59,209 nt of DNA, taken from an uncultured Clostridium sp. GTDB taxonomy: Bacteria > Bacillota > Clostridia > TANB77 > CAG-508. Below are positions 17,766 through 27,052 of this stretch, piece by piece. A program made the translations under genes and the position numbers. Within the stretch, counting starts at the first letter, position 1, and each line of letters begins with the position of its first letter. The notes under the pieces were generated by a model. It was not told the DNA's origin, did no database searches, and saw nothing but the letters and a program-made list of their open reading frames with translations. The DNA lies in contig CANOGC010000003.1 in NCBI GenBank assembly GCA_947565445.1, positions 1-59,209 of the forward strand. The letters run 5' to 3'.

Positions 17766-18563
17766 TTAAATTGTTATAGCTTCCTTTTTCTCTTCTTCTT
17801 TTATATACTTTATATATTCAATATTGCTGTTTTTGCTTCTTTCTACCATACATTCATATACCTTATTTCGTAAATCACGTTGCATTTCTTTTTTATTTAG
17901 GCTAGTATCTGCAAAAAATGGTCCATCTATATATGTTATAATTTTTATCTTATCATTATTCTTTCCATAAGACACATATGTATTGGTCATGCAAAAAGTT
18001 GGAGTGTGTAATTGTATTGGGTACTTAAATGACACATCCTTAAATGGTCGTATTTTTGTATAATATGGCCATATATGAGCCTCTGGGTAGATAGTAATAG
18101 ATGACTTATTTCGTATTCTCTTTTCTATTATATCTAAAAAATTCTTCATTGCAGTTTTATTATCTGGAGTTGGTATTGCTCCTAACATTTCTACAAATGT
18201 TTCTAAATGTTTCATAGATACATTTGCAGGGTTTACTATTAAAAAATTTCTTTTAGGATAATTTCCTACACTAGGAATAAATGTATCTGCAAATGCTTGT
18301 GTATGGTTTGCATATATAAAATACCCTTGTTTTTTATATGCTTTTAGGTTTTCTTTTCCAATATATTGAATTCTAAATTTTATTTTTGAATACAACACTT
18401 TTATTGGCATACTAAGCACATTTTGTATAATATATGAACAAAAATCCCATAAAGGATTGTGAATATATTTGTAATTTTCATCAATCCTTCGTGGAATTAT
18501 TACTTTATCTGAGAACTCATCATTTAACTCATCTTTATAGTAAATAATGTTCTTATTTTCCAT
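17766..18563 (-). CDS. PlsC-like 1-acyl-glycerophosphate acyltransferase family protein
   Basis: 265 residues. Acyltransferase block I YANHTQAFADTFIP (His-x4-Asp catalytic pair) and block III ITIYPEAHIWPYY (PEG-like) are visible. It has a membrane-associated character but no strong signal peptide. Its start overlaps the end of the upstream glycosyltransferase/acyltransferase fusion gene by 11 bases, so the two are translationally coupled. It probably acylates a glycolipid or lipid intermediate made by this cluster. Confidence 0.85.
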   Translation of the reverse strand: MENKNIIYYKDELNDEFSDKVIIPRRIDENYKYIHNPLWDFCSYIIQNVLSMPIKVLYSKIKFRIQYIGKENLKAYKKQGYFIYANHTQAFADTFIPSVGNYPKRNFLIVNPANVSMKHLETFVEMLGAIPTPDNKTAMKNFLDIIEKRIRNKSSITIYPEAHIWPYYTKIRPFKDVSFKYPIQLHTPTFCMTNTYVSYGKNNDKIKIITYIDGPFFADTSLNKKEMQRDLRNKVYECMVERSKNSNIEYIKYIKEEEKKEAITI

Positions 18564-20361
18564 TTACAACACTCACTTCTTCTTTTTTTGTAGTATATTC
18601 AAGTGGAATTTTGTAGAAGTCTTCATATATTTCTTTCCAAATTTGGTAATTTTGCTCTTTCATCATTTCTGCATTTTCTTTTAATGATAAACTTTCATCT
18701 TGATATATTGGCTTTTCAATATTTATAGTATATTCCTGTACAGCAAACCCAGTTTCATCAATAATATTACTATCTTCCATTGTAATAAAAATTGGAATTA
18801 CAGGAACATTGTTTCTTACTGCCATCTTAAATGCTCCATTTTTAAATGGCTTTGGCTTTTTATAGTTCCACCATAGGCTTTGTTCTGGGTAAATTAATAT
18901 AAAATCTCCTCTTTGTAAGATTGTACTGGCAGCTTTCATAAATTCTATCATTGTTCTTTTATTTGAACTTAGTGGCAATGTATCACAATTTCTAAAGAAG
19001 AACCCATATAAGCCCGGAAAATTTGTATAATTTCCTTCTCTTATTACTTTATACAATTTCTTTTCTTTTGATTTACCAGATAACCTAAAAACTTGTTCAA
19101 TACTAAAAGAATCAAATGGATTAAAGTGGTTACAAGTTATAATAGCACCAGTCTCTACACCTTGTAAATTTTCCATACCTTTTATATCTTTAATAATCAA
19201 CTTGTTTTCTTTTAGTAAATCATTTAAGAAACGTTCCCCTACTTTATTTGCAAGAATATTTTTAAACTTACTTGTACTCTTTTCTTTTAGATAATCAACA
19301 TTTTCTGGTGTTAAAGGAATTGTTGGAGGATCATTTTCTGCATCTACATCAAAACGCCCCTCTTTTTCTAATTGTTCTATTTTTTTCAAAATCTCTAATC
19401 TTTCCTTAGATTTTTCTTGAACAACATTCTTTTTAGGTCTATCATCACCAACACAGTCTGCTTCCATTTGTGCAAGTGCTCTTAAGTTTTTATCTGCTTC
19501 CCTATCTGCTTTTTCCATTTCTTCATTAAATTCTTCTTTCATCTTCTTTAATTCATTATAGAACTCTGTTCTTGATGCATAATACCAAAAATATTTACCA
19601 TATAATATGTTATCATAATGCCATGGTTTATATTGATAATTATAATGTATTAGTTTAATATTTTCTTCTTCAATTTCTTTTGCTGAAGCTGATGGCATTA
19701 TATTCCAGCCAAAATCTATTAGTTTTACTCTTCCCTTGCAAATTCTATTTAAGTAGTCTTGATCTTGAATAGCAGCATACTTTACAGTTCCTAGAAGATA
19801 TACAAATTTCTCTTCAAAACGATAATTTCGTAGTTCTTCTAAATTCATTACTAGTACACCTGCATTAAAATAGTTTTTGTAACTTGAAACACCTACTACT
19901 TTTTCAACATATTCTTGGAATACTTCATTTTTTTGAATAATATCATCTGGTACTGCTCCAACTAAATTGTTTCCTATATCAATATTATATAGGTCTGCTA
20001 TATCTTTTAGCACAACAACATCACTATCTAAATATATAGCTTTATTATATTGTGGATATAAGCTTGCAATAAATAATCTAAAATATGTTGTCATTGAGAA
20101 GTAATCTCTTGTATAAAGTTTATCTTTTAATTTTTCAAAGTATTCTGATACATCAACATATTCTATTGTTATATTATTTCTTGTATATTTACTTATTTTT
20201 TCTTTACTTTCATTACTTAATTTCGCATATAATATCTTTATTTCATAATGATATTCTGTACTTGACTTTTCTACTATTGATTGTAATGTTACAGATAAAA
20301 AAGGTACATATGTATCATCTACTGTAAAGAAGATTGGTATTATACTTTTTTCTTTATTCAT
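18553..20361 (-). CDS. Fusion of GT8 glycosyltransferase and PlsC-like acyltransferase
   Basis: 602 residues in two domains. Residues 1-260: GT8 fold with the DxD motif YLDSDVVVLKD, NAGVLVMNLEELR and IQDQDYLNRI. Residues 275-345 form a charged linker (EEMEKADREADKNLRALAQM). Residues 370-590: acyltransferase with CNHFNPFDSF (His-x4-Asp) and LIYPEQSLWWNYKKPKP. One polypeptide thus joins sugar transfer and acyl transfer, suggesting synthesis of an acylated glycolipid or anchor. The GT8 gene upstream and PlsC-like gene downstream complete an operon of related activities. RBS GGGGAAA lies at the end of the upstream gene. Confidence 0.88.
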   Translation of the reverse strand: MNKEKSIIPIFFTVDDTYVPFLSVTLQSIVEKSSTEYHYEIKILYAKLSNESKEKISKYTRNNITIEYVDVSEYFEKLKDKLYTRDYFSMTTYFRLFIASLYPQYNKAIYLDSDVVVLKDIADLYNIDIGNNLVGAVPDDIIQKNEVFQEYVEKVVGVSSYKNYFNAGVLVMNLEELRNYRFEEKFVYLLGTVKYAAIQDQDYLNRICKGRVKLIDFGWNIMPSASAKEIEEENIKLIHYNYQYKPWHYDNILYGKYFWYYASRTEFYNELKKMKEEFNEEMEKADREADKNLRALAQMEADCVGDDRPKKNVVQEKSKERLEILKKIEQLEKEGRFDVDAENDPPTIPLTPENVDYLKEKSTSKFKNILANKVGERFLNDLLKENKLIIKDIKGMENLQGVETGAIITCNHFNPFDSFSIEQVFRLSGKSKEKKLYKVIREGNYTNFPGLYGFFFRNCDTLPLSSNKRTMIEFMKAASTILQRGDFILIYPEQSLWWNYKKPKPFKNGAFKMAVRNNVPVIPIFITMEDSNIIDETGFAVQEYTINIEKPIYQDESLSLKENAEMMKEQNYQIWKEIYEDFYKIPLEYTTKKEEVSVVNGK

Positions 20362-21204
20362 TTATTTTTCCCCTTTTTCAACTTTGCTTTGAAATTGTTC
20401 TTTTAATTTTACATATTCTTTTAAATCTTCTTCAAAAGCATAACATTTTAGTTCTCTATGTATATCATCAATTTGCCATTGTTTATAATTTTCAGTATGT
20501 GGATAAGGAAGAAGCATAAGCCTTTTACAAAAGTGACAAATAACGGTATCTTTTCTTTTAAAGCTCGATTGCTCATTGTACTTTCGCGGTATTAATAGTT
20601 TTTTTGTGGTTGAACGATATATTGCATCTTGGTCTGCAAATAGCATTTTTTTAGTTTTTATAAGATTACGTGCTTTTTCTAGTAACTTTGTTTCTTTTAT
20701 TTTCTCCATGTTTAATAATAGCATTCCTGCATTTATATAATCCGGCCATATGAAAATTGAACCATATTTTTCCTTTACTGCTGCATATTCATAGCCCGAA
20801 ACATCAATATTATACAACTTAGAAATGTCATCATGTGCCATCATATCAATGTCTAAGTACAAAATTTTATTTGGCATACTTGGAACTAAGTCTGCTAGTA
20901 GCCTTAGTAATGTATATGGTGTACAGTATGCAGTTTCATTTTTACACTTATAAAATTCATTTTCATATAGATTAGTAACATCAATTTTTGTTACTTTATT
21001 ATCTATTTTTTTTGATTTTAGTACTTTATCTAAAAATGCAATCTGCTCATCTGTAATACATATATATTCTGGTTTTATTCTAGAAATATCCATAGTAAAA
21101 ATATAACAATTTATTGTTTCTTTTGTTCTATTTGTAATGGACAAAAGTTGTGTTAAAGCACCATCAAAAACTTTTTCATTTCCACACAATAGTATATTAA
21201 TCAT
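20362..21204 (-). CDS. GT8-family glycosyltransferase
   Basis: 280 residues. GT8 (LgtC-like) motifs: YLDIDMMAHDDISKLYN (DxD metal/nucleotide-sugar site), YINAGMLLLNMEKI, FADQDAIYR, and a late VICHFCKRLMLLPYPHTENY that holds the C-terminal His. It transfers a sugar from a nucleotide donor. It is the first gene of the coupled set with the GT8-PlsC fusion, and its stop abuts the next start. Confidence 0.88.
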   Translation of the reverse strand: MINILLCGNEKVFDGALTQLLSITNRTKETINCYIFTMDISRIKPEYICITDEQIAFLDKVLKSKKIDNKVTKIDVTNLYENEFYKCKNETAYCTPYTLLRLLADLVPSMPNKILYLDIDMMAHDDISKLYNIDVSGYEYAAVKEKYGSIFIWPDYINAGMLLLNMEKIKETKLLEKARNLIKTKKMLFADQDAIYRSTTKKLLIPRKYNEQSSFKRKDTVICHFCKRLMLLPYPHTENYKQWQIDDIHRELKCYAFEEDLKEYVKLKEQFQSKVEKGEK

Positions 21205-21312
21205 TTAACTTCCCCTATTTTCTTATTATTTAAATTTTTCATTTTTAAATAACACTTTTGTATTATACTTCATAAATCGATTTTTTTCAACATTTTTTTC
21301 TATACGTTTAAA

Positions 21313-22377
21313 TTATTTATGTATATTATCATCTAATATACTTTCACTTTCTAGTATTTCATCGTCTTTTTTATCCTTAAATAAATTTATTAATACAATA
21401 ATTGCACTTATTAGTACAAATAAGTAAAAATTAACACCTCTGCTTAGTAACATTGCTCCATTTATCATTGTATCAGAATATACTCTACTAAATATTCCAA
21501 TAAACCCGCCTTCACTCACTCCTACAGCCCCTGGAGATGGTATTCCAGATACAGTTGCATATAGAACTGATTGCATAGTTATAATTTCAAATATGCTATG
21601 CTCGCTTAATCCAAATGAACAATATACCCAATAAGAAATACTATAGTACAAAATATATTGTACATATGTAGTAAGTAATGTTCGTAGAACTAATAGTAAA
21701 TTACCCTTTATATATGAAGAACTATCTTGATATTTTGTAAGTTCTTTCTCAAAACGTACTTTTTTATCTTCAATATTCTTTACTCTAAAAAATTTTAATA
21801 CTTTTATAGTTATATTTATTATACCTTTTGTCATTCTTTTAGAAAAGATTGATACTAATAATAAAACTAAAGCTGTTAAGTTTAGTCCTACACCTATTAT
21901 AAATAACCATCTTAAGGCTTTATTTAGGTATTGATAATTAAAAAATAAGCTAAATAAAGCAAGTGATATTGTAACAATTTGTACACAACTTAAGTTTATT
22001 AATAATGCTAGAGTAGAATTTGCAACAGATATTTTATCTTTATGCATGTAATATATTTGCATTGGTTGACCACCGCTTGCAGCTGGTGTTATTGAACTAA
22101 AGAAAAATCCTATCAAAGCATATTTTACATTTTTCCAAAATGTAGATTTTTCATTTAATGCTTTTAAGGTTCTTCCTATATTTATAGCTTCACATGTAAT
22201 AAACAAGCACATACATGCTATAGCTATTACTATAAATTGCTTCTTAGAATTTATTAATACTGTAAGTATTTGAGACATATCTTGATCTTTTAATATAATA
22301 TAAAATGTTATTACTATTAACAATATAAAAATAGCTAAGTTTCTCAAATTTTTCTTTATTCTATCCATCTTTTTCAT
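21313..22377 (-). CDS. UPF0104 family membrane protein (lysylphosphatidylglycerol-synthase-like)
   Basis: 354 residues from the ATG at 22377 (GTG at 22380 is possible). About eight membrane helices. Family motifs are SSITPAASGGQPMQIYYM and GIPSPGAVGVSEGGFIGIF. These proteins match the membrane part of MprF and are thought to move lipids or glycolipids across the membrane. Placement beside GT8 and PlsC genes supports flipping of their product. CGG occurs only out of frame (AGC GGT, GGC GGG). Confidence 0.85.
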   Translation of the reverse strand: MKKMDRIKKNLRNLAIFILLIVITFYIILKDQDMSQILTVLINSKKQFIVIAIACMCLFITCEAINIGRTLKALNEKSTFWKNVKYALIGFFFSSITPAASGGQPMQIYYMHKDKISVANSTLALLINLSCVQIVTISLALFSLFFNYQYLNKALRWLFIIGVGLNLTALVLLLVSIFSKRMTKGIINITIKVLKFFRVKNIEDKKVRFEKELTKYQDSSSYIKGNLLLVLRTLLTTYVQYILYYSISYWVYCSFGLSEHSIFEIITMQSVLYATVSGIPSPGAVGVSEGGFIGIFSRVYSDTMINGAMLLSRGVNFYLFVLISAIIVLINLFKDKKDDEILESESILDDNIHK

Positions 22378-22449
22378 CACCCTTATTTTTATATTATCTT
22401 ATTTTTTATCTATTTAGTCAACTGTATTTTTCTTAATATTTCATTAATC

Positions 22450-22512
22450 TAGACCCCCCAGTCGCGTTTCACGCGCCAGCCCCCTTAAGTAAAGGGGCCT
22501 TTACTCTACAGC
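22450..22512 (+). repeat. Structured intergenic repeat, copy 1
   Basis: AGACCCCCCAGT, a hairpin CGCGTTTCACGCG, then CCCCCTTAAGTAAAGGGG and GCCTTTACTCTAC. Copy 2 at 34796-34850 keeps the 3' half but has a different, still complementary, first hairpin (GTCTGCTTTGCAGAC). The covariation shows that the fold, not the sequence, is conserved. Confidence 0.65.
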
Positions 22513-22566
22513 ATATAATTTTGCATATTTTTTAGATTAGAAAATATATTTTTATTGGAGGTTTGT

Positions 22567-23371
22567 ATGGGTATATTATATCGTTTTATTATTGGTATAT
22601 TTATTGGTGCAGGTGCTATTTTACCTGGTATTAGTAGTGGAGTTTTATGCGTAATCTTTGGAATCTATGATAAACTTATAAATTGTGTTTTAGGATTTTT
22701 TAAAGATATTAAAGAAAACTCTAAATTCCTATTACCTATTATTGTAGGTGTTGCTATTGGAGTTATTGTATTTGGAAATCTACTTAAAACTTTATTTAAC
22801 TTATATCCAACTCAAACTAAATTTGCTTTTATTGGCTTAATATTAGGATGTGTTCCGAATTTGTTTAAAATAGCAAACTCTAAAAAAGGCTTTAAAATAC
22901 ATTATTTAATATACACTTTTATTTCTTTTGGGATTACATTTTTTTTACTATTATTAGAAAACACTTTGCAAAGTAGTACTTTTTCTACTTCAGAAAACAC
23001 ATTATTTTTAGTTTTAAGCGGTTTTATTATGTCCATAGGCATTGTTGCTCCTGGAGTTAGTAGTACGGTTTTATTAATGATTTTAAATACATATGAAGTA
23101 TATTTAGACGCAGTTTCTACTGTTAATATTTCAGTTCTTATACCTATGGGAATTGGTGTTATTTGTGGCGGAATTTTGTTTTTGAAAATAACAGAAGTAT
23201 TAATGAGAAAGTTCTTTTCTGAAACATATTATACAATTATTGGGTTTGTATTAGGTTCTTTATTAATACTATATCCTCGGTTTTGAATTTAATTTTACAG
23301 GCTTAATTTCTATAATAGTGTTTTTATTATGTTATAATATAGGCTTAATTATAAAAGGAAAAGAGCCATAG
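22567..23371 (+). CDS. DUF368 membrane protein (CGG +1 site near the C-terminus)
   Basis: Start ATG at 22567; GGAGGT lies upstream. DUF368 motifs occur twice, as expected from its internal duplication: GAGAILPGISSGVLCVIFGIY and GIVAPGVSSTVLLMILNTYE. In zero frame the ORF ends LILYPRF-stop. Skipping the C of CCT CGG T (23278) gives YPGFEFNFTGLISIIVFLL and a final helix to the stop at 23369-23371. Family members normally end with the PGF motif followed by one more helix, so the shifted product (267 residues) is the complete one. DUF368 proteins are implicated in undecaprenyl-phosphate recycling or polyprenyl lipid transport. Confidence 0.9.
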
Positions 23372-23520
23372 GTAACAACCCATAGCCCTTAAGCCTTTAG
23401 TAGTGCCGATTGTACTGACAGTCAATTTCGCAACCTGAACAGTTAAGAGGCGAAGGCGTCTTCGACAGAGGTAATTTGCAATCTTCGCTCATATTGGGAT
23501 ATGCATCCCTTATGTTAAAT
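23345..23520. ncRNA. Possible structured non-coding RNA
   Basis: About 150 unusually GC-balanced bases between DUF368 and the U32 peptidase. A long-range stem GATTGTA/TGCAATC encloses a TTCGC/GCGAA hairpin and a GTCTTCGAC tetraloop-like hairpin; GGGATATGCATCCC ends it. TATAAT lies at 23333-23338, but no good -35 box is visible. Size and shape are compatible with 6S-type or other abundant clostridial RNAs, but no signature is decisive and the strand is uncertain. Confidence 0.35.
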
Positions 23521-23522
23521 GT

Positions 23523-24752
23523 CTATTTTTTTCGTCTTAAAATCCAATCTTTTTCTACTTTTATTGGAATATGTATTTTAACAGTTTGACCAACTTTTCC
23601 TGGATTTACTTGAGAAATTTCTTCATCTGTTTCACTATCCCACAATTTATCAATAGAAAAACTATATGCTTCTAATTTTCCTGGTATAAGAATTTCTAAA
23701 ATATCTCCTACTTTTAAACGATTTTTTACTTCTAATATGGATTTTTCTTCAACATAAGAAATCACTTTTCCTCCAAATTCATAATCTGGATTATATTGCT
23801 TTCCTTCATATTCTTGAAAATCTTTATTATTTCTATCATTAAAATAGAATGTAGTTAAACTTCTTGTTTTAACTTTTTCTAATTCACTCATATATTTTGA
23901 AGCATCATAATTTTGTGGGTTATTCATACAATCATCAATTGCATTTCGATACACATTAATAACAGATGCTAAATAATACTCTGTTTTTAGTCTTCCTTCA
24001 ATTTTTAAGCTATCTACACCTAATTCTATAATTTCTGGAATTTCTCTTACTAAACACAAATCTTTAGATGAAAAAATATATGTCCCTTTTTCATCATGCT
24101 CTACTGGCATTAAATTACCTGGATTATTTGCTTCTTCCACATATACATTATATGCCCATCTACAGCTTTGCGCACAATCTCCTAAATTAGCACTTCTTGA
24201 AGATAGAAAATCACTTAAAAAACATCTTCCAGAATATCCAAAACATAGAGCTCCATGCACAAACATTTCTACTTCTAAGTCTTTTGGTGTAGTTTCAACA
24301 ATTTCTTTAATTTGATTTTTATCTAATTCTCTAGCAAGTATTACACGCTTTGCTCCATTTTTATACCAGAAATTAGCAGTATGAGCACTTACTACATTTG
24401 CCTGTGTACTAATATGAATATCTACATGTGGTGCTTCTTCTTTTAAAATATCTATTACTCCTCCATCTGATGCAATAATACCATCTGGTCTTAATTCCTC
24501 TAGCATTTTAGCTTGTTTTCTAACTTCATCATACATATTATCCCATGCATAAATATTAAGTGCAACATACACTTTTTTCCCTATACTATGTGCATATTTT
24601 ATTGTATTTGCTAAATCTTCATCTTGAACTGCTGCACGACTACGTAATGATAATGATGATGTTCCCACATATACTGCATCTGCTCCATATAAAAATGCAA
24701 TTTTTGCTTTATCAAATGACCCTGCTGGTGCTAATAATTCTGGTTTCTTCAT
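23523..24752 (-). CDS. Peptidase U32 family protein (RlhA/TrhP-like)
   Basis: 409 residues, first codons MKKPELLAPAGSFDKAK (the U32 start signature LLAPAG). Other family features: AVYVGTSSLSLR, ARELDKNQIKEIVETTP, EVEMFVHGALCFGYSGRC (U32 signature), SCRWAYNVYVEE with Cys residues for an iron-sulfur or metal site, and DSLKIEGRLK. Many members act in tRNA or rRNA hydroxylation (TrhP, RlhA) rather than proteolysis; the exact substrate cannot be told here. RBS is AGAAGG. Confidence 0.92.
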   Translation of the reverse strand: MKKPELLAPAGSFDKAKIAFLYGADAVYVGTSSLSLRSRAAVQDEDLANTIKYAHSIGKKVYVALNIYAWDNMYDEVRKQAKMLEELRPDGIIASDGGVIDILKEEAPHVDIHISTQANVVSAHTANFWYKNGAKRVILARELDKNQIKEIVETTPKDLEVEMFVHGALCFGYSGRCFLSDFLSSRSANLGDCAQSCRWAYNVYVEEANNPGNLMPVEHDEKGTYIFSSKDLCLVREIPEIIELGVDSLKIEGRLKTEYYLASVINVYRNAIDDCMNNPQNYDASKYMSELEKVKTRSLTTFYFNDRNNKDFQEYEGKQYNPDYEFGGKVISYVEEKSILEVKNRLKVGDILEILIPGKLEAYSFSIDKLWDSETDEEISQVNPGKVGQTVKIHIPIKVEKDWILRRKK

Positions 24753-24863
24753 ATACTTCTACCTTCTTTTATAAATATTATAGTTTCAAACATATTGTAT
24801 TCCTATATGTATAGTTTGTCAATAATAAGTAATACAAAAGAGAAACGATATTTTCGCTTCTCT

Positions 24864-25175
24864 TTATTTTAACATATCTAATATTTCTTCTTTGCTAATT
24901 ACTCCTACTGATTGCTTAACTAACTTTCCATTGTTTATTACCATAAGTGTTGGTATACTCATAATATTAAAAGACCTTGCAAGTTCTTGTTCTTCATCTA
25001 CATTAACTTTCCCAACTTTTGCTTTTCCTTCTACTTCTTCTGCAACTTTATCTACTATTGGAGATACCATTTTACATGGACCACACCAACTTGCCCAAAA
25101 ATCTAATAATACTGGTACATCTGATTTAGATACTTCTTCCTCAAAATTTTTACTTGTAATTGTAATTACTGACAT
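24864..25175 (-). CDS. trxA: Thioredoxin
   Basis: 103 residues of the canonical thioredoxin fold: active site WASWCGPCKM with the redox Cys pair, the conserved Asp/Trp of LLDFWASWC, and the cis-proline loop MSIPTLMV. Cytoplasmic disulfide reductase. It lies 20 bases downstream of a thioredoxin-reductase-like gene, with AAAGGAGAG as RBS, so both form an operon. Confidence 0.96.
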   Translation of the reverse strand: MSVITITSKNFEEEVSKSDVPVLLDFWASWCGPCKMVSPIVDKVAEEVEGKAKVGKVNVDEEQELARSFNIMSIPTLMVINNGKLVKQSVGVISKEEILDMLK

Positions 25176-25194
25176 AATACACTCTCTCCTTTTC

Positions 25195-26096
25195 TTATAT
25201 TTTATTCAAATTTATTGTTTTTATTCTAAGTTTCTTAAATACTTTCCGTGCACTTATTCCTGCTTTTGCACCTTCATATACCGCTTTTGATATTTGTAGT
25301 AACCCTCCAGTGCAATCTCCACAAGCATATAAACCTTCTACATTTGTTTCCATTTGCTCATTTACTCTAATTATATTGTCTTCTACAATTGCTCCTAATT
25401 TTCTTGCAAAATCTGTACTAGATGCTGTTCCGTATTGCAATAAATATACCTTCTGTATATATATTTTCACCATTTTTTAAAACTATATTTTCTACTTTTT
25501 CATTTCCTATTATTTCTTTAATTCCTCTATTCTCTATTACAAATTCATCTAAAGCTTCGTCTCTATTTTCTACTAATTGGTCGCCATTTGTTAAAATTGT
25601 AACAGATTTTGCAACATTTGCAAGTGTCTTTGCTTCTTTTATTGCATAATCACCTGCTCCTATTACTGCTACATTTTTGTTCCTATAAAAGAATGCATCA
25701 CAAATTGCACAATAACTAACACCTTTTCCTTCAAATTCTTTTATTCCTGTTATTTTAGGTATATTTCTATTTGTGCCAGTAGCTAATATAACTGTTTTTG
25801 TTTCATATGTTCTATTTCTTGTTTCTACAATAAAATTTTTTTCTTTTTCTATTCCAATAACTTCATCCGTTTCAAGTGTAATTCCTAACCTTTCTGCTTG
25901 TTCTAATCCTTGTTCTAATAAGTCATGTCCAGAAATTGTATTGCTAAATCCATAATAGTTGTCAATTTTACTTGTTTTTTCTAATGCTCCACCATCTTTT
26001 CCAATAGCAAGCGCATTCCAATTTGATCTTTTTAAGTATATTCCAGCTGATATTCCGCGCTGGACCTTTACCTATAATAATACAATCATAAATCAT
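25195..26096 (-). CDS. trxB: Thioredoxin reductase-like flavoprotein (two CGG +1 sites)
   Basis: Start ATG at 26096. At codon 14, GCG CGG A (26057-26055) must shift to give IIIGKGPAGISAGIYLKR, the FAD-binding GxGxxG loop. The middle frame holds the redox pair CAIC, the NADPH loop AVIGAGDYAIKEAKTLA, and FIAI. There ATA CGG A (25432-25430) shifts again to give GTASSTDFARKLG and YACGDCTGG, the final FAD-binding motif. The joined protein is 299 residues, the usual size for low-molecular-weight thioredoxin reductase. Without shifting only about 20 residues would be made. It is coupled to trxA downstream. The electron donor, NADPH or ferredoxin, is not settled by sequence alone. Confidence 0.9.
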
Positions 26097-26136
26097 ATAA
26101 AACCCCTTTATAGTATTTTTATAAGTTACTGAATTC

Positions 26137-26290
26137 GATGTAATGATATAAAATCAAAAATTCCGTTCTCCACGGCGTTTTGGTATAATTGGTTTTAACA
26201 ACACTTGAAACACACTATACTTTGAGAAAAAGAAATATGACGCCTTTGGCTAACAGGTCGAACTCGTTTTTAATTTTATATCATTACATC
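26137..26290. mobile_element. MITE-like element with 23-24 bp terminal inverted repeats
   Basis: The left end GATGTAATGATATAAAAT (26137-26154) is repeated inverted at the right end (26267-26290) with one mismatch, over about 24 bases. The 106-base interior holds no ORF but has matching arms (GGCGT / ACGCC). It is a non-autonomous insertion or a large hairpin repeat; target-site duplications are not obvious. Confidence 0.5.
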
Positions 26291-26317
26291 TGAAAGCACC
26301 ATATAACTTTTATTAGT

Positions 26318-27052
26318 TTATTTCTTAAATTTGGATTTTATTCTTCTTAATCTACCTGCAATAGCAAAAACATATTTAGCCATACTACCCATTCTATGTC
26401 TTACAAACCAAATAGCCACCTTTTCTTCTGGAGGTGTCCATGTAGCATCAAAATGATGAATAATACATGTGTTATCTGTAAATGTTTCATTACTTCCATC
26501 ATATGTTTTAGGATTGAAATAATCTTTAGCATATATGTGTATATCATCTTGTAATGTTTGACATTCTGGACCCTTTTTTAATCCTAATGTTTCAAAATAT
26601 TTTGTAAATACTTTTGGACTTGTAATACTATATAAATCATCATTATTAAATTTAGCCTTTTTATATTCTTCAAATATATTTTCAATATGTTTATTATTTT
26701 TCTCTTTTACACCTATCATAGCTGTTGCAAGAAAATTGTCGTCTTCTCTTCCTAACCATATTTCATTTTTTAAAATATTATCAATATTCTTTGTTACTTC
26801 AATATCTGTATCAAAATAGACCCCACCATGTTCTTTTAGTGCATATACTCTTGCTACATCTGCAACAAATGCCCATTTTTTATGTTCATATGCATCTTTA
26901 GTAAATTCTGTAATATTAAAGTCAAAATTATTTTCATTCCATTCCATCAGATCATATTCTGGCAAAAATTTTTTCCAAGTTTTTATATATTTTTTTAATT
27001 TTCTTGGTTTCTTTTTTCCTCCAAACCAACAATAATGAATAACCTTTTCCAT
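26318..27052 (-). CDS. Glycosyltransferase, DXD sugar-binding (GT32)
   Basis: 244 residues starting MEKVIHYCWFGGKKKPRKLK, the N-terminal signature of GT32 capsular-type enzymes. The DxD motif appears in EHGGVYFDTDIEVTKNID, and WNENNFDF and HHFDATWTP are also typical. It transfers hexose in surface polysaccharide synthesis. Its start abuts the stop of the upstream membrane protein gene, and it is the last gene of a long glycan cluster. RBS is AGGAGG. Confidence 0.9.
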   Translation of the reverse strand: MEKVIHYCWFGGKKKPRKLKKYIKTWKKFLPEYDLMEWNENNFDFNITEFTKDAYEHKKWAFVADVARVYALKEHGGVYFDTDIEVTKNIDNILKNEIWLGREDDNFLATAMIGVKEKNNKHIENIFEEYKKAKFNNDDLYSITSPKVFTKYFETLGLKKGPECQTLQDDIHIYAKDYFNPKTYDGSNETFTDNTCIIHHFDATWTPPEEKVAIWFVRHRMGSMAKYVFAIAGRLRRIKSKFKK

